DNA of 25,715 nt from Candidatus Neomicrothrix sp. UBA6944 (GCA_002448715.1 DJZU01000033.1:1-25715), one strand, 5' to 3'; shown: positions 7,519-14,499, counted from the first letter of the stretch. Program-made: numbers and translations. Notes: generated by a model not told the origin, from the letters alone.

Positions 7519-8355
7519 ATGCAGTCAATTGCGATAGTGAATCAAAAGGGAGGGGTGGGCAAGACCACCATCACGTTGGGCATTGCTGAAGCTGCTGCCG
7601 CGTCTGGCCTACGTGTGCTGGTTGTTGATCTCGACCCGCAAGCAAACGCATCGAGTGGCTTGGGAATCTGGAATGGCTCCCCATCTATTGATGATGTGAT
7701 GTCGGAGCCCCGAGCTGGTTCGGCAGCTGACGCTATCTGCCGATCCCGTTGGCCTGAAGAAGAACCGCGACCCGATCTCATTCCAGGCAGCCACTTGCTC
7801 GCGAATCGAGAACCGCAGTTGGCAGCGGATCCGGTTGGAGCCCAAGACCGGTTGAAGCTAGCCCTGGCAGGGATCACACATGACCTAGTGTTAATCGACT
7901 GCCCGCCGTCACTTGGCCTGCTATCCATCAACGGACTATTTGCGGCTGAAAGCGCCGTTATTGTGACAGAACCAGCTGCGTGGGCTGCCGACGGCGTTGA
8001 CCTTATGCACAACACTGTCGAACGAGTCGCAGGCCGCTTAGGAAATCCCAAACTCGCCGGAATTGTGGTCAACCGAGTTGGACGCACTCGAGATAATCGC
8101 TATTGGTGTGAGCAGATCCAGGAACGATTTAATGGTTTGTTGCTGCCACAAATCCAGTTAAGAGCGGCAATCGCAGAAGCATCAGGGCAGTCCACCACCT
8201 TGCGAGCATTGGGTAAACGACCAGGTGCTGCTGAGGCCGCGGCCCAATTTGATGCCTTGTGGATCGCGCTCGATAGTCGCCAAAGCCAAGGTCGCAGCGT
8301 TCAACAACTCGACGACCTACCCCACAGCTCAACGGCCACTACTATCGAGACGTGA
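7519..8355 (+). CDS. ParA/Soj-family ATPase
   Basis: A 278-residue deviant Walker A ATPase. NQKGGVGKTT at 8-17 is the Walker A loop with the signature Lys, followed by VVDLDPQANAS (A' motif) and LIDCPPSLG (Walker B). These proteins dimerise on ATP and bind DNA or membranes to position chromosomes, plasmids or protein complexes. No parB lies next to it; instead a small tail-anchored membrane protein follows 10 nt downstream, so this is an orphan ParA that may position something other than the chromosome. The last 25 residues are Ser/Thr/Gln-rich and probably disordered. ATG 7519 has no ribosome binding site but a -10-like box 7 nt upstream, which supports a leaderless start. Confidence 0.85.
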   Translation: MQSIAIVNQKGGVGKTTITLGIAEAAAASGLRVLVVDLDPQANASSGLGIWNGSPSIDDVMSEPRAGSAADAICRSRWPEEEPRPDLIPGSHLLANREPQLAADPVGAQDRLKLALAGITHDLVLIDCPPSLGLLSINGLFAAESAVIVTEPAAWAADGVDLMHNTVERVAGRLGNPKLAGIVVNRVGRTRDNRYWCEQIQERFNGLLLPQIQLRAAIAEASGQSTTLRALGKRPGAAEAAAQFDALWIALDSRQSQGRSVQQLDDLPHSSTATTIET

Positions 8356-8365
8356 AGGAGGGGTG

Positions 8366-8662
8366 ATGGCTGGCTATGACCCCAACCGACCCCGACCTAC
8401 CGATGTCGACCCATTTATTGGGCTGCCAGGTGACCAGCCAGCCAACAACCCCGTTGTCGAAGCGGAATTACCCGGTGCGAACGAACCAGAGTTGCTCGTA
8501 ACTGGCGCAGCAGAAGACGAAACTGAAACGACGCTGCAAGCCGTCCCCCAGGCAGTCCCTCCTTTAGACCGAAGAGTGCCGTTGATGGCAGTCCTCGGAG
8601 GTTTGTGCGGGTTTACGCTCCTTGTGCTCATTATCCGACGCATAGTTAGAAAAGACCGATGA
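8366..8662 (+). CDS. Small tail-anchored membrane protein of unknown function
   Basis: A 98-residue protein. Residues 1-65 are Pro-rich and acidic, likely disordered. One hydrophobic segment at about 71-90 is followed by the basic end RRIVRKDR. No family is recognised. The frame is open further upstream inside parA, but AAGGAGG at 8356-8362 sits just before the ATG at 8366 and decides the start. The 10-nt gap to parA suggests co-expression and perhaps a membrane partner for the ATPase (inference). Confidence 0.65.
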   Translation: MAGYDPNRPRPTDVDPFIGLPGDQPANNPVVEAELPGANEPELLVTGAAEDETETTLQAVPQAVPPLDRRVPLMAVLGGLCGFTLLVLIIRRIVRKDR

Positions 8663-8701
8663 CCACGAACAGGGTCCCTCCCCTGATCCAAAATTAGGTC
8701 C

Positions 8702-9511
8702 GTGACTTCCGTCGTATCCGAGTCTCCCTCGTTTCGCCCCCGGCATCTAAGCCCAAGTTCTGCGTCAACTTTTCGTCAATGCCCACGACGTTGGCAGCTG
8801 AGATACATCGACAAGTTGCCCGACCCTAAGGGAGAGGCGGCGGTTCTAGGAACCTTTGTTCATGAAATCCTGGAGCACCTTTTAACTCTCCAGTCGGATC
8901 GCCGATCGATTGATGCAGCTAAAAAGATTGCGCGCGACCTGTGGGATCAGATGCCCGACGATGAAGACTTTCAGGCGTTGTGTCTCAACGACGATGACGC
9001 AAAAGGATTTATGTGGAAGGCGTGGAGGCTAATTGAGCACTACTTCGCCATCGAAGATCCCACCCGAGTAGATGTACTACGAGCCGAACAAGAGCTGGCA
9101 GTCGAAATCGAAGGCGTCCCGTTTTTTGGGATTGTGGACCTGACAGAACAAGTTTCAGATGGAATAAGGGTCGTCGACTACAAGACTGGGAAGACACCCA
9201 ACAGCCGTTTCGTGGACGACAAACTCTCTCAGGTCTGGTTGTATGCAGCGGCGTTAGCCGAACAAGAAGTCGAAGTATCAGAGGTTCGTCTTATGTATCT
9301 GAGCAGCGGATCAATAGACAGGTCTATCGATGCACGAGCGGTGACAAAAGCCGTCAGCTCCCACCGTCAAACCTGGGATGACCTATGCCAGGCAATCGAT
9401 ACACAAAAATTTCCCTATAAAACGGGCCCTCTGTGCAACTGGTGTCCTTATTTGGATCATTGCCCCGAAGGCGCACTTGAAGCTGAGAGACGCTATGGGC
9501 CTCGCAAGTGA
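8702..9511 (+). CDS. PD-(D/E)XK nuclease of the RecB/AddB/Cas4 type with probable 4Fe-4S cluster
   Basis: A stand-alone 269-residue RecB-family nuclease domain. SASTFRQCPRRWQLRYI (20-36) is the AddB/Cas4-like N-terminal motif with Cys27. His54 in GTFVHE, Asp146 in GIVD, Asp159-Tyr160-Lys161 in VVDYKTGK and Gln177 before YAAAL form the metal-dependent active site. CNWCPYLDHC supplies Cys245, Cys248 and Cys254; with Cys27 this is the four-Cys set of the Fe-S staple found in AddB and Cas4. It probably degrades or trims DNA ends in repair. No CRISPR array or cas genes are nearby, so Cas4 is not supported. GTG start; the gene lies between the ParA/membrane protein pair and fpg, 17 nt before fpg, suggesting one operon. 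Confidence 0.85.
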   Translation: MTSVVSESPSFRPRHLSPSSASTFRQCPRRWQLRYIDKLPDPKGEAAVLGTFVHEILEHLLTLQSDRRSIDAAKKIARDLWDQMPDDEDFQALCLNDDDAKGFMWKAWRLIEHYFAIEDPTRVDVLRAEQELAVEIEGVPFFGIVDLTEQVSDGIRVVDYKTGKTPNSRFVDDKLSQVWLYAAALAEQEVEVSEVRLMYLSSGSIDRSIDARAVTKAVSSHRQTWDDLCQAIDTQKFPYKTGPLCNWCPYLDHCPEGALEAERRYGPRK

Positions 9512-9528
9512 AGTAAGCCACGGTTGGC

Positions 9529-10338
9529 GTGCCTGAGCTTCCTGAAGTGGAGACGATATGTCGTCAACTAGGTCCAGAAATAACGAATCGAACGGTCATC
9601 GCCGCAGGGAGCCACGAATCAGGAAAGTTTTCGCCCGCACGAAAAGCTAAAGGAAAACGATTCCTCCAGTTGCGCAGGCGAGGAAAATACCTGCTGGCGG
9701 AGCTAGACGACCAAACTGAGCTAATAGTTCACCTTGGGATGACAGGCCAGTTGAAGGTTATGGAAACCGACAACCAACGATCTGTCGGATCGGACTACGA
9801 GCGAGCATGGTGGGTACTGGACAACAACAAGACGATCATCTTTAGAGATGTTCGAAGATTCGGGCGAATCGCGTTGGTGGAAAAAGGTGATTACTCGCAA
9901 ATACCCACTCTTCGAGATATGGGACCCGAACCGTTTTCATCCGAATTAACGGGCGAGGAACTATGGCGCAGAACCAAAGGTCGTAAACAAAGAATCAAGA
10001 CCCAGCTTCTCGGTCAGCGCGTGATTGCCGGCGTGGGCAATATCTACGGAGACGAAGCGCTCTTCTATGCGGGAATCAACCCCTCGGTTCGATCAATTAC
10101 TCGCGTTCAAGCAGAAAGACTGCTTGAGAGCTTACGGATGGTCCTCTCCCAAGGCATCAAGATGGGCGGAACGACACTCCGCGACTATCGCAATTTAGAC
10201 GGGCAGGGATCGAACCAGGACTACCTCCAATGTTACGGACGATCGGGCTTACCCTGTCTTGAGTGTGGCTCTGTGCTTCGATCTCGAATAATTGACGCTC
10301 GCTCAACTACCTGGTGCCCTGTGTGTCAGAAACGTTGA
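9529..10338 (+). CDS. mutM: Formamidopyrimidine-DNA glycosylase (Fpg/MutM)
   Basis: Bifunctional glycosylase and AP lyase that removes 8-oxoguanine and formamidopyrimidines. The protein starts MPELPEVE; processed Pro2 is the Schiff-base nucleophile and Glu3 is catalytic. Lys53 in RRGKYLL is the conserved beta-hairpin Lys. The helix-two-turn-helix is seen in GVGNIYGDEALF. The C-terminal zinc finger is an exact Cys-x2-Cys-x16-Cys-x2-Cys (CLEC...CPVC). It has 269 residues, normal length. GTG start is fixed by the family N-terminus. It follows the Fe-S nuclease gene by 17 nt and faces nei tail to tail with a 44-nt gap. Confidence 0.95.
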   Translation: MPELPEVETICRQLGPEITNRTVIAAGSHESGKFSPARKAKGKRFLQLRRRGKYLLAELDDQTELIVHLGMTGQLKVMETDNQRSVGSDYERAWWVLDNNKTIIFRDVRRFGRIALVEKGDYSQIPTLRDMGPEPFSSELTGEELWRRTKGRKQRIKTQLLGQRVIAGVGNIYGDEALFYAGINPSVRSITRVQAERLLESLRMVLSQGIKMGGTTLRDYRNLDGQGSNQDYLQCYGRSGLPCLECGSVLRSRIIDARSTTWCPVCQKR

Positions 10339-10382
10339 CCAGCTCTAACTAAGCCCTGACACATAGACGATTGATTCCGCCA

Positions 10383-11174
10383 TTACCTGCTTTGGCAACG
10401 GTCACACCACCAACAACTTCTGCTGGCAAACTGGCTGATCCTAATTGGAGAACCGCATCGTCGACACGGCTGTCCCTCCCGCTTGTAGACATACAAAGAA
10501 TCCTTGGGCTTAAGGCGCCCAGGTGGTCGACCAGCATCTTCTCGACTGACCGTGACGATGCGGTTTAGACGAACTCCTTGTCGTAATTGGGAAACCGATA
10601 AAGCCCAAAGATCTTCTATCTGACCCGGTTCGAGATCACAAGAAGGGCGTTCGGGATGAATACCGAGCAAGAAAAGAAACTCTGCCCGATAGACGTTGCC
10701 AATACCAGCGATCACCGATTGGTCTAGTAATGAAATTGCGATAGGAGTTTTCTTTTTTGCCAACGCGACAGCGAAGTCTTCCCATCGGCTTCCTCGCCGA
10801 AGCGGATCTGGTCCTAGAGCGTCGGTTATCGAAATGAATTCTTCGGTCGCGATCAATGCACATTTTTGCGGACCGGTGAGATGCCAAGCCTGCTTTCCTT
10901 CTAAGCGAAGACGAACCGTTTCAGACGGTGAACCATCAAGAGGTTGTGGTCTGAGTTTCCCGATCAATCCCAGGTGGATATGCAAGATCAGTTCGCCGGA
11001 AAAACGAAGGAACAAATGTTTGCCCCACGCTTCGGTGTTCGAAAGAAGCTTTCCGTTTAGCAGCGAAGCTCCGCGGTTAAAGCGACCTTGGGGAGAACTT
11101 GCGCTAACCGGTCCCTGAACCAGGTCCGAGCGCAAATCTTTAGCCAACCGATGAATAGTGTGACCTTCAGGCAC
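10383..11174 (-). CDS. nei: Endonuclease VIII-like DNA glycosylase (Nei family)
   Basis: Removes oxidised pyrimidines and related lesions and cuts the resulting AP site. The mature end PEGHTIHRLA is the Nei form of the catalytic N-terminus (Pro2, Glu3), with Lys52 in WGKHLF and a helix-two-turn-helix at VIAGIGNVYRAEFLF. The zinc finger is Cys-x2-Cys-x16-Cys-x2-Cys (CRRC...CDRC) with an extra Cys just before the last pair. The frame is open to 11414, but the catalytic Pro must be residue 2, so GTG 11174 is the true start; AGAAAGG lies 5 nt upstream. It has 263 residues. It is a diverged paralogue of the neighbouring Fpg and is divergent from the P1-family hydrolase across 40 bp. Confidence 0.92.
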   Translation of the reverse strand: MPEGHTIHRLAKDLRSDLVQGPVSASSPQGRFNRGASLLNGKLLSNTEAWGKHLFLRFSGELILHIHLGLIGKLRPQPLDGSPSETVRLRLEGKQAWHLTGPQKCALIATEEFISITDALGPDPLRRGSRWEDFAVALAKKKTPIAISLLDQSVIAGIGNVYRAEFLFLLGIHPERPSCDLEPGQIEDLWALSVSQLRQGVRLNRIVTVSREDAGRPPGRLKPKDSLYVYKREGQPCRRCGSPIRISQFASRSCWWCDRCQSR

Positions 11175-11214
11175 CGTAACCTTTCTAGTGCGCGCGAAAA
11201 CATAAAGGCGACAT

Positions 11215-12117
11215 ATGGCACTAGGAATCGAAGACGTCATGGTGGGGTGTTGGACCGACGAAGAAAACGCGACAGGAGTCACGGTGATCCTCCCACCCAA
11301 AGGCTCGCTAGGTGCGATAGCGGTTCGGGGCGGTGCTCCAGGTACTCGCGAAGCCGCTGCATTGGGACCGACCGGTTCGGGAGACGAGTGCCATGCTGTT
11401 GTCCTATGTGGCAACAGCGTTTTTGGTTTAGCCGCTGCAGATGGCGTTGCTCAATGGTGTGTGGAAAACAACAGAGGTCTTGAGTTGGCATCCGCCGTAG
11501 TGCCGGTGGTGGCCGCAGCCGTCGTATTTGATCTCACTGGCCCTGATAATCCTCGGCCAGGTCCCACTTCCGGTTGGATGGCTTGTGAGACTGCGACCAC
11601 GGCTGAACCGAGTTCTGGACGCATAGGTGTAGGTAGGGGCTGCACAGTCGGCAAGGCGGCAGGCCGCGCATATTCCGCCCCTGGCGGTCAGGGGATAAGC
11701 ATCGTTCAATCTGGAGAGCTTCTCGTCGGTGCGATTGTCGCAGTAAATGCATTCGGCGATGTGTTAAACCCTGACGGAACAGTACTTGCGGGATCATCAG
11801 CAGCCCCAGAGGCGCCGCGTTATCCGGCCGTATCAATCGAAGAAGTAGCCGGCTGGGAAGCCGGTGAAGAAAAGGCAAATACGACAATCGGTTGTTTAGT
11901 CACCAACGCTCGACTAACTAAAGCCGAAGCTTGTCGTGTCGCTGACTTATCTCATACCGGGATAGCGCGCACCATTGATCCACCACACACATCTGTTGAC
12001 GGCGACGCCCTTTTCATGCTCTCCACTCAAAAAATCACAGCGATTCCCGACCAGGTTGCAAATCTAGGGGCGCTGGCAGTATCACAAGCGATTCGAGACG
12101 CGGTGCAAGAAACCTAG
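11215..12117 (+). CDS. P1/DmpA-family (MEROPS S58) N-terminal nucleophile hydrolase
   Basis: A 300-residue self-processing hydrolase related to DmpA aminopeptidase and NylC. ANTTIGCLVTN at 221-231 holds the expected autocleavage site: the bond between Asn222 and Thr223 is cut, leaving Thr223 as the nucleophile of the small subunit. VLCGNSVFGLAAADGV (64-79), GRGCTVGKA and GAIVAVNAFGDV are typical of the large subunit. Known relatives release N-terminal amino acids or cleave beta-peptides and nylon oligomers; which one this cleaves is unknown. ATG 11215 has AAAGG 7 nt upstream. It shares a 40-bp divergent promoter region with nei. Downstream lies the RNA-like region. Confidence 0.88.
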   Translation: MALGIEDVMVGCWTDEENATGVTVILPPKGSLGAIAVRGGAPGTREAAALGPTGSGDECHAVVLCGNSVFGLAAADGVAQWCVENNRGLELASAVVPVVAAAVVFDLTGPDNPRPGPTSGWMACETATTAEPSSGRIGVGRGCTVGKAAGRAYSAPGGQGISIVQSGELLVGAIVAVNAFGDVLNPDGTVLAGSSAAPEAPRYPAVSIEEVAGWEAGEEKANTTIGCLVTNARLTKAEACRVADLSHTGIARTIDPPHTSVDGDALFMLSTQKITAIPDQVANLGALAVSQAIRDAVQET

Positions 12118-12205
12118 ACCGTTGAACTTTCGTTTCTAGCTGCCACCCTCGCGCTGACCGAATGTGTCAACATCTGTTCACCAGAGAAAGGAGGTGGTCC
12201 ATACA

Positions 12206-12247
12206 ATGCCGTTACTTAAGAGGACTCTGGAGGTGGTCGGACGCTGA
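12206..12247 (+). CDS. Putative 13-codon leader peptide
   Basis: ATG at 12206 lies 11 nt after GGAGG of a near-perfect extended Shine-Dalgarno sequence and opens a frame of 13 codons (MPLLKRTLEVVGR) that ends at TGA 12245-12247. The frame reopens straight after the TGA and stays open to 12487. With such a strong ribosome binding site, translation is plausible, but the peptide is short and matches nothing I know. It could act as an attenuator or simply load ribosomes on a structured RNA. Confidence 0.3.
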   Translation: MPLLKRTLEVVGR

Positions 12248-12399
12248 GGCGACCTGCCAACTTGGGAGGAAGCCTCCTTCCCGTATATGAGGAAGAGGTG
12301 GCGACTCCAAATCCGGACCATCCGGCTTGGTGATGTGCGTGTCGGTCCTCGCGCAAAAGCCCTGACCCTTCGTCAGGCACAACATCCCAGGTGCAAACA

Positions 12400-12427
12400 G
12401 GCGCCCTCGTTATCAAACGAGGGCGCC
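12400..12427. terminator. Strong hairpin, likely bidirectional terminator
   Basis: GGCGCCCTCGTT, loop ATCA, AACGAGGGCGCC: a perfect 12-bp GC-rich stem with a 4-nt loop. It stands between rightward transcription (P1 hydrolase and the candidate RNA) and the leftward YjbR gene. No long T-run follows on either strand, which is common for actinobacterial terminators. Confidence 0.7.
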
Positions 12428-12479
12428 AGTCATTTCACTGTGTCGACCGGGTGCGCCAACACCAATCCTTGCAACGGAA

Positions 12480-12848
12480 CTAGCTGAGACCCTTGACTTG
12501 CCCTTGAAGACGTAACTTCAGTGCTTTCGGAAGATTGTCGACAACGAGGTCGTAGCTGTCTTCGATCCATTCCTCAATTTCCGCCATCGCGATAGAGCCA
12601 TCGAGGAAAACTCTGTTCCAATGCTTCTTATGGAAATTGCTGGCGCGAACTGCAGAATATTTTCGCCTCAACGATTCTGCTCGTTCTGGATCGCATTTAA
12701 TCGTTAATGAGAGATGGTCGGAACGAGCCGGAAGCAAAGCGAACATCTTTCCCCCAACTTTGAACACTGAAACATGATCGCCGAAAGGGAAGTCTTCAAC
12801 AGCTTCTGGCTGAGTCAAACAAGCATCCACTAATTGTTTCCGTGTCAT
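12480..12848 (-). CDS. MmcQ/YjbR family protein
   Basis: A 122-residue single-domain protein of the YjbR/MmcQ (CyaY-like fold) family. Seen are the N-terminal helix with CLTQPEAVEDFPFGD, the strand KVGGKMFALL, LTIKCDPERAESLR, HWNRVFLDG and the closing SYDLVVDNLPK, all family hallmarks. Members are small DNA-binding-fold proteins of unknown biochemical role. A TTG at 12866 extends the frame by six codons, but ATG 12848 has GGAG 6 nt upstream and matches the usual start. It is convergent with the candidate RNA region and divergent from the zinc-ribbon gene across 48 bp. Confidence 0.85.
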   Translation of the reverse strand: MTRKQLVDACLTQPEAVEDFPFGDHVSVFKVGGKMFALLPARSDHLSLTIKCDPERAESLRRKYSAVRASNFHKKHWNRVFLDGSIAMAEIEEWIEDSYDLVVDNLPKALKLRLQGQVKGLS

Positions 12849-12896
12849 CCAGACTCCATTCCCCAATTACAGCACCAGGGATGCCATCATGCGCAA

Positions 12897-13094
12897 ATGA
12901 CTTCGAATGATGAAGAGACCGAATTCAATTGTCCGCGATGCACGGGGTCCGTTCGAGAGAGGTTCTATGGACCCTGTAACTCATGTCGCGAAGAGCTTAG
13001 GAAATTGTTTGCAGGAAACCAGAGTGAAGTTGAGGCCGACCGTTATCAGCCCAAGATGAATGTGACCCCCAACGCCGTCGCAACCAAAGAGTGA
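12897..13094 (+). CDS. Small zinc-ribbon protein
   Basis: A 65-residue protein with two Cys pairs: CPRC near residues 12-15 and CNSC near 27-30, joined by a short loop with RERFYGP. Cys-x2-Cys-x11-Cys-x2-Cys is a compact zinc ribbon. The rest is polar, with a probably disordered C-terminus. Similar short proteins with an ERFYGPC motif are familiar to me from actinobacterial genomes without assigned function. The frame is open upstream, but ATG 12897 gives the compact ribbon protein; no strong ribosome binding site is visible. Function unknown; a nucleic-acid or protein-binding role is only a guess. Confidence 0.6.
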   Translation: MTSNDEETEFNCPRCTGSVRERFYGPCNSCREELRKLFAGNQSEVEADRYQPKMNVTPNAVATKE

Positions 13095-13137
13095 ATTGGA
13101 AGATTGTCCGTTCTCCAAAGCGTTACTGAGGCCTGGT

Positions 13138-13158
13138 ACTGAGCAAGCTGAGCTCAGT
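13138..13158. terminator. Short hairpin between convergent genes, possible weak terminator
   Basis: ACTGAGC, 7-nt loop, GCTCAGT: a perfect 7-bp stem. It lies between the zinc-ribbon gene (+) and the end of the small membrane ORF (-), whose stop codon it overlaps. An extra copy of TACTGAG just upstream allows a competing fold. No T-run follows. Confidence 0.3.
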
Positions 13159-13249
13159 TAACGATGGCTCCAATGGCCCAAATGATCCAAGACCCGATAA
13201 TTAATGAGATCAGTGTGACCAAAATTTGAGTCCGTCTCTTAGATCCCAT
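13154..13249 (-). CDS. 31-residue single-span membrane peptide downstream of the aminotransferase
   Basis: A very short ORF. ATG at 13249 comes 3 nt after the stop codon of the aminotransferase gene on the same strand. The peptide starts MGSKRRTQ (basic) and continues as one hydrophobic helix of about 22 residues with two Trp, ending in AIVN. The positive-inside rule puts the N-terminus in the cytoplasm. There is no Shine-Dalgarno sequence, so expression would depend on translational coupling. The charge pattern and clean hydrophobic run look like a real small membrane protein rather than chance, but no family is recognised. Confidence 0.5.
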   Translation of the reverse strand: MGSKRRTQILVTLISLIIGSWIIWAIGAIVN

Positions 13250-13252
13250 CAG

Positions 13253-14407
13253 CTACGTCTGTGATGAGACCCACTGGGTCAATTTGGTTACAGATTCTTG
13301 GGCTTCTTCGCTAGACCCAGCGAAAGAGAATCGAATGAATCGATGTCCGTTAGCGGGATCAAAGTCGATTCCCGGGGTCACCGCGATCCCAAGATCGTTT
13401 AGCCATATTTTCGCTAATTCTTGGCTGTCGTCACATAGATGGTCGACCTGTGCCCAAATGTAAAACGCCCCGTCCGCAGGAGCGAGCTGATCAATTCCGG
13501 CTAGTGGTAGACCCTCTAACAGAATTTCCCGATTTTGGGCGTAACGTTGAAGATTCGCTTCTAACTCCTCTCCGCTTTCGAAAGCGCCAAGTGCCGCGTG
13601 CTGAGAGACAGAAGCCGCGGCTATGAAAGCGTTTTGCGCTAAACGTTCCACAGGTGAGACCAAATATTCAGGGAGGACCAGCCAGCCGACGCGCCAGCCG
13701 GTCATAGAGAAATATTTGGAGAAACTATTCACCACTACAGCTTCGTCCCAATGTGATGCCGCAGTGGGGGCTGGATCCCCATAAGTGATCCCGTGGTAAA
13801 TCTCGTCAGATATAAGCCGAACTTCTTGGGAGCGGCACCAAGAGATCAGATTGAGCAGCTCTCCCTCTAACAGCATGGTGCCCGTCGGATTTGAAGGGCT
13901 AGCGACCACCAAGCCCTGCAACTGCCCCACCGTTTCGAGATCGCTGGGCGAAGGCTGAAAACGTGTCTCGGGTCCGACAGGGATATCAACGACTTCGACT
14001 TCCAGAGCGCGTAAGACGTTGCGATAACAGGGATACCCGGGTGTTGGTACCGCAACACGGTCGCCAGGCTCGAAGCAAGCCAAAAAAGCTAACGTGAATG
14101 CCCCACTTGCTCCAGCCGTTACAGCGATGCGAGAAGAAGGCACCTCTGCTTGATACCAATCTCGGTAATGGGAACTAATTCGTTCACGGAGAGGGTCTAA
14201 CCCGAGAGCCGACGTATAGCCGAGGATTTCATTTTGAATAGCGTCTACGGCTCGCTTCCTAGCCTCGGTGGGCGCGGGTGTTGAGGGCTGCCCCACCTCG
14301 AGGTGAAGAACCTCCTGGCCCATTTTTTCTTGCTCTGCGGCTGAACGCATCACCTCCATTACATAAAAAGGTGCAATCTCGGACCGAGTTGAAGTCTTTA
14401 ATGCCAT
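13253..14407 (-). CDS. Pyridoxal-phosphate aminotransferase, class I fold
   Basis: A 384-residue fold-type I aminotransferase. Lys231 in NSFSKYFSMTGWRVGW forms the Schiff base with PLP. Asn173 in SPSNPTG, Asp201 and Tyr204 in SDEIYHG, and Arg239 bind the cofactor; a C-terminal Arg in RFIRFSF would bind the substrate carboxylate. LGYTSALGLDPLR and the Gly-Ala-Ser-Gly turn near 99-102 are also typical. It moves an amino group between an amino acid and a 2-oxo acid; aspartate-, alanine- or aromatic-type specificity cannot be settled by eye. It is divergent from pncB across 92 bp and followed on its own strand by the 31-residue membrane peptide. Confidence 0.9.
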   Translation of the reverse strand: MALKTSTRSEIAPFYVMEVMRSAAEQEKMGQEVLHLEVGQPSTPAPTEARKRAVDAIQNEILGYTSALGLDPLRERISSHYRDWYQAEVPSSRIAVTAGASGAFTLAFLACFEPGDRVAVPTPGYPCYRNVLRALEVEVVDIPVGPETRFQPSPSDLETVGQLQGLVVASPSNPTGTMLLEGELLNLISWCRSQEVRLISDEIYHGITYGDPAPTAASHWDEAVVVNSFSKYFSMTGWRVGWLVLPEYLVSPVERLAQNAFIAAASVSQHAALGAFESGEELEANLQRYAQNREILLEGLPLAGIDQLAPADGAFYIWAQVDHLCDDSQELAKIWLNDLGIAVTPGIDFDPANGHRFIRFSFAGSSEEAQESVTKLTQWVSSQT

Positions 14408-14499
14408 ATCAGGAGTGTGGCTGGAATAATGCCCAAAGCACAGTCTTTTGAGCCCGCATCAAGTGAAAAGGGACAGCTAGGCACGAAACTCTCTTTCCT

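Larger units (their letters stand above)
12185..12427 (+). ncRNA. Candidate structured RNA or leader in the 362-bp gene-poor gap
   Basis: Positions 12118-12479 hold no convincing conserved protein gene but much structure. AGAAAGGAGGTGGTCC at 12185-12200 would pair with the whole 3' end of 16S rRNA with one G-U wobble. GGAGGTGGTC occurs again at 12229-12238. Hairpins: GGTCG/CGACC (12235-12239 with 12250-12254); GGAGG/CCTCC (12265-12269 with 12273-12277); CCAA plus CCGGA with TCCGG plus TTGG (12307-12330); CCTGAC/GTCAGG (12361-12366 with 12372-12377); and the terminator-like stem at 12400-12427. This series, ending in a strong stem, suggests an independent transcript. I do not recognise an Rfam family and the 5' end is a guess. 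Confidence 0.45.

Noticed and set aside
7542..8087. A 181-codon open frame antisense to parA
   Set aside because: It mirrors the codon structure of a clear ParA gene, is rich in Ser, Arg, Pro and Ala without any domain, and has no start signals.
8702..9511. Cas4 and a CRISPR locus
   Set aside because: The Fe-S PD-(D/E)XK pattern is shared by AddB and stand-alone RecB-type nucleases. There are no repeats, spacers or other cas genes.
12170..12175. TTGACA on the minus strand as a -35 box
   Set aside because: No -10 at suitable spacing and no gene downstream on that strand except the end of the P1 hydrolase.
12229..12254. Possible T-box or SRP RNA match in the hairpin region
   Set aside because: The T-box antiterminator consensus (GGTGGNACCGCG) is not met, no aminoacyl-tRNA synthetase follows, and the SRP core GGTCCGGAAGGAAGCAGC is absent.
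12216..12416. A 66-codon open frame on the minus strand across the candidate RNA region
   Set aside because: Composition looks random, there is no ribosome binding site, and it runs through the terminator stem.
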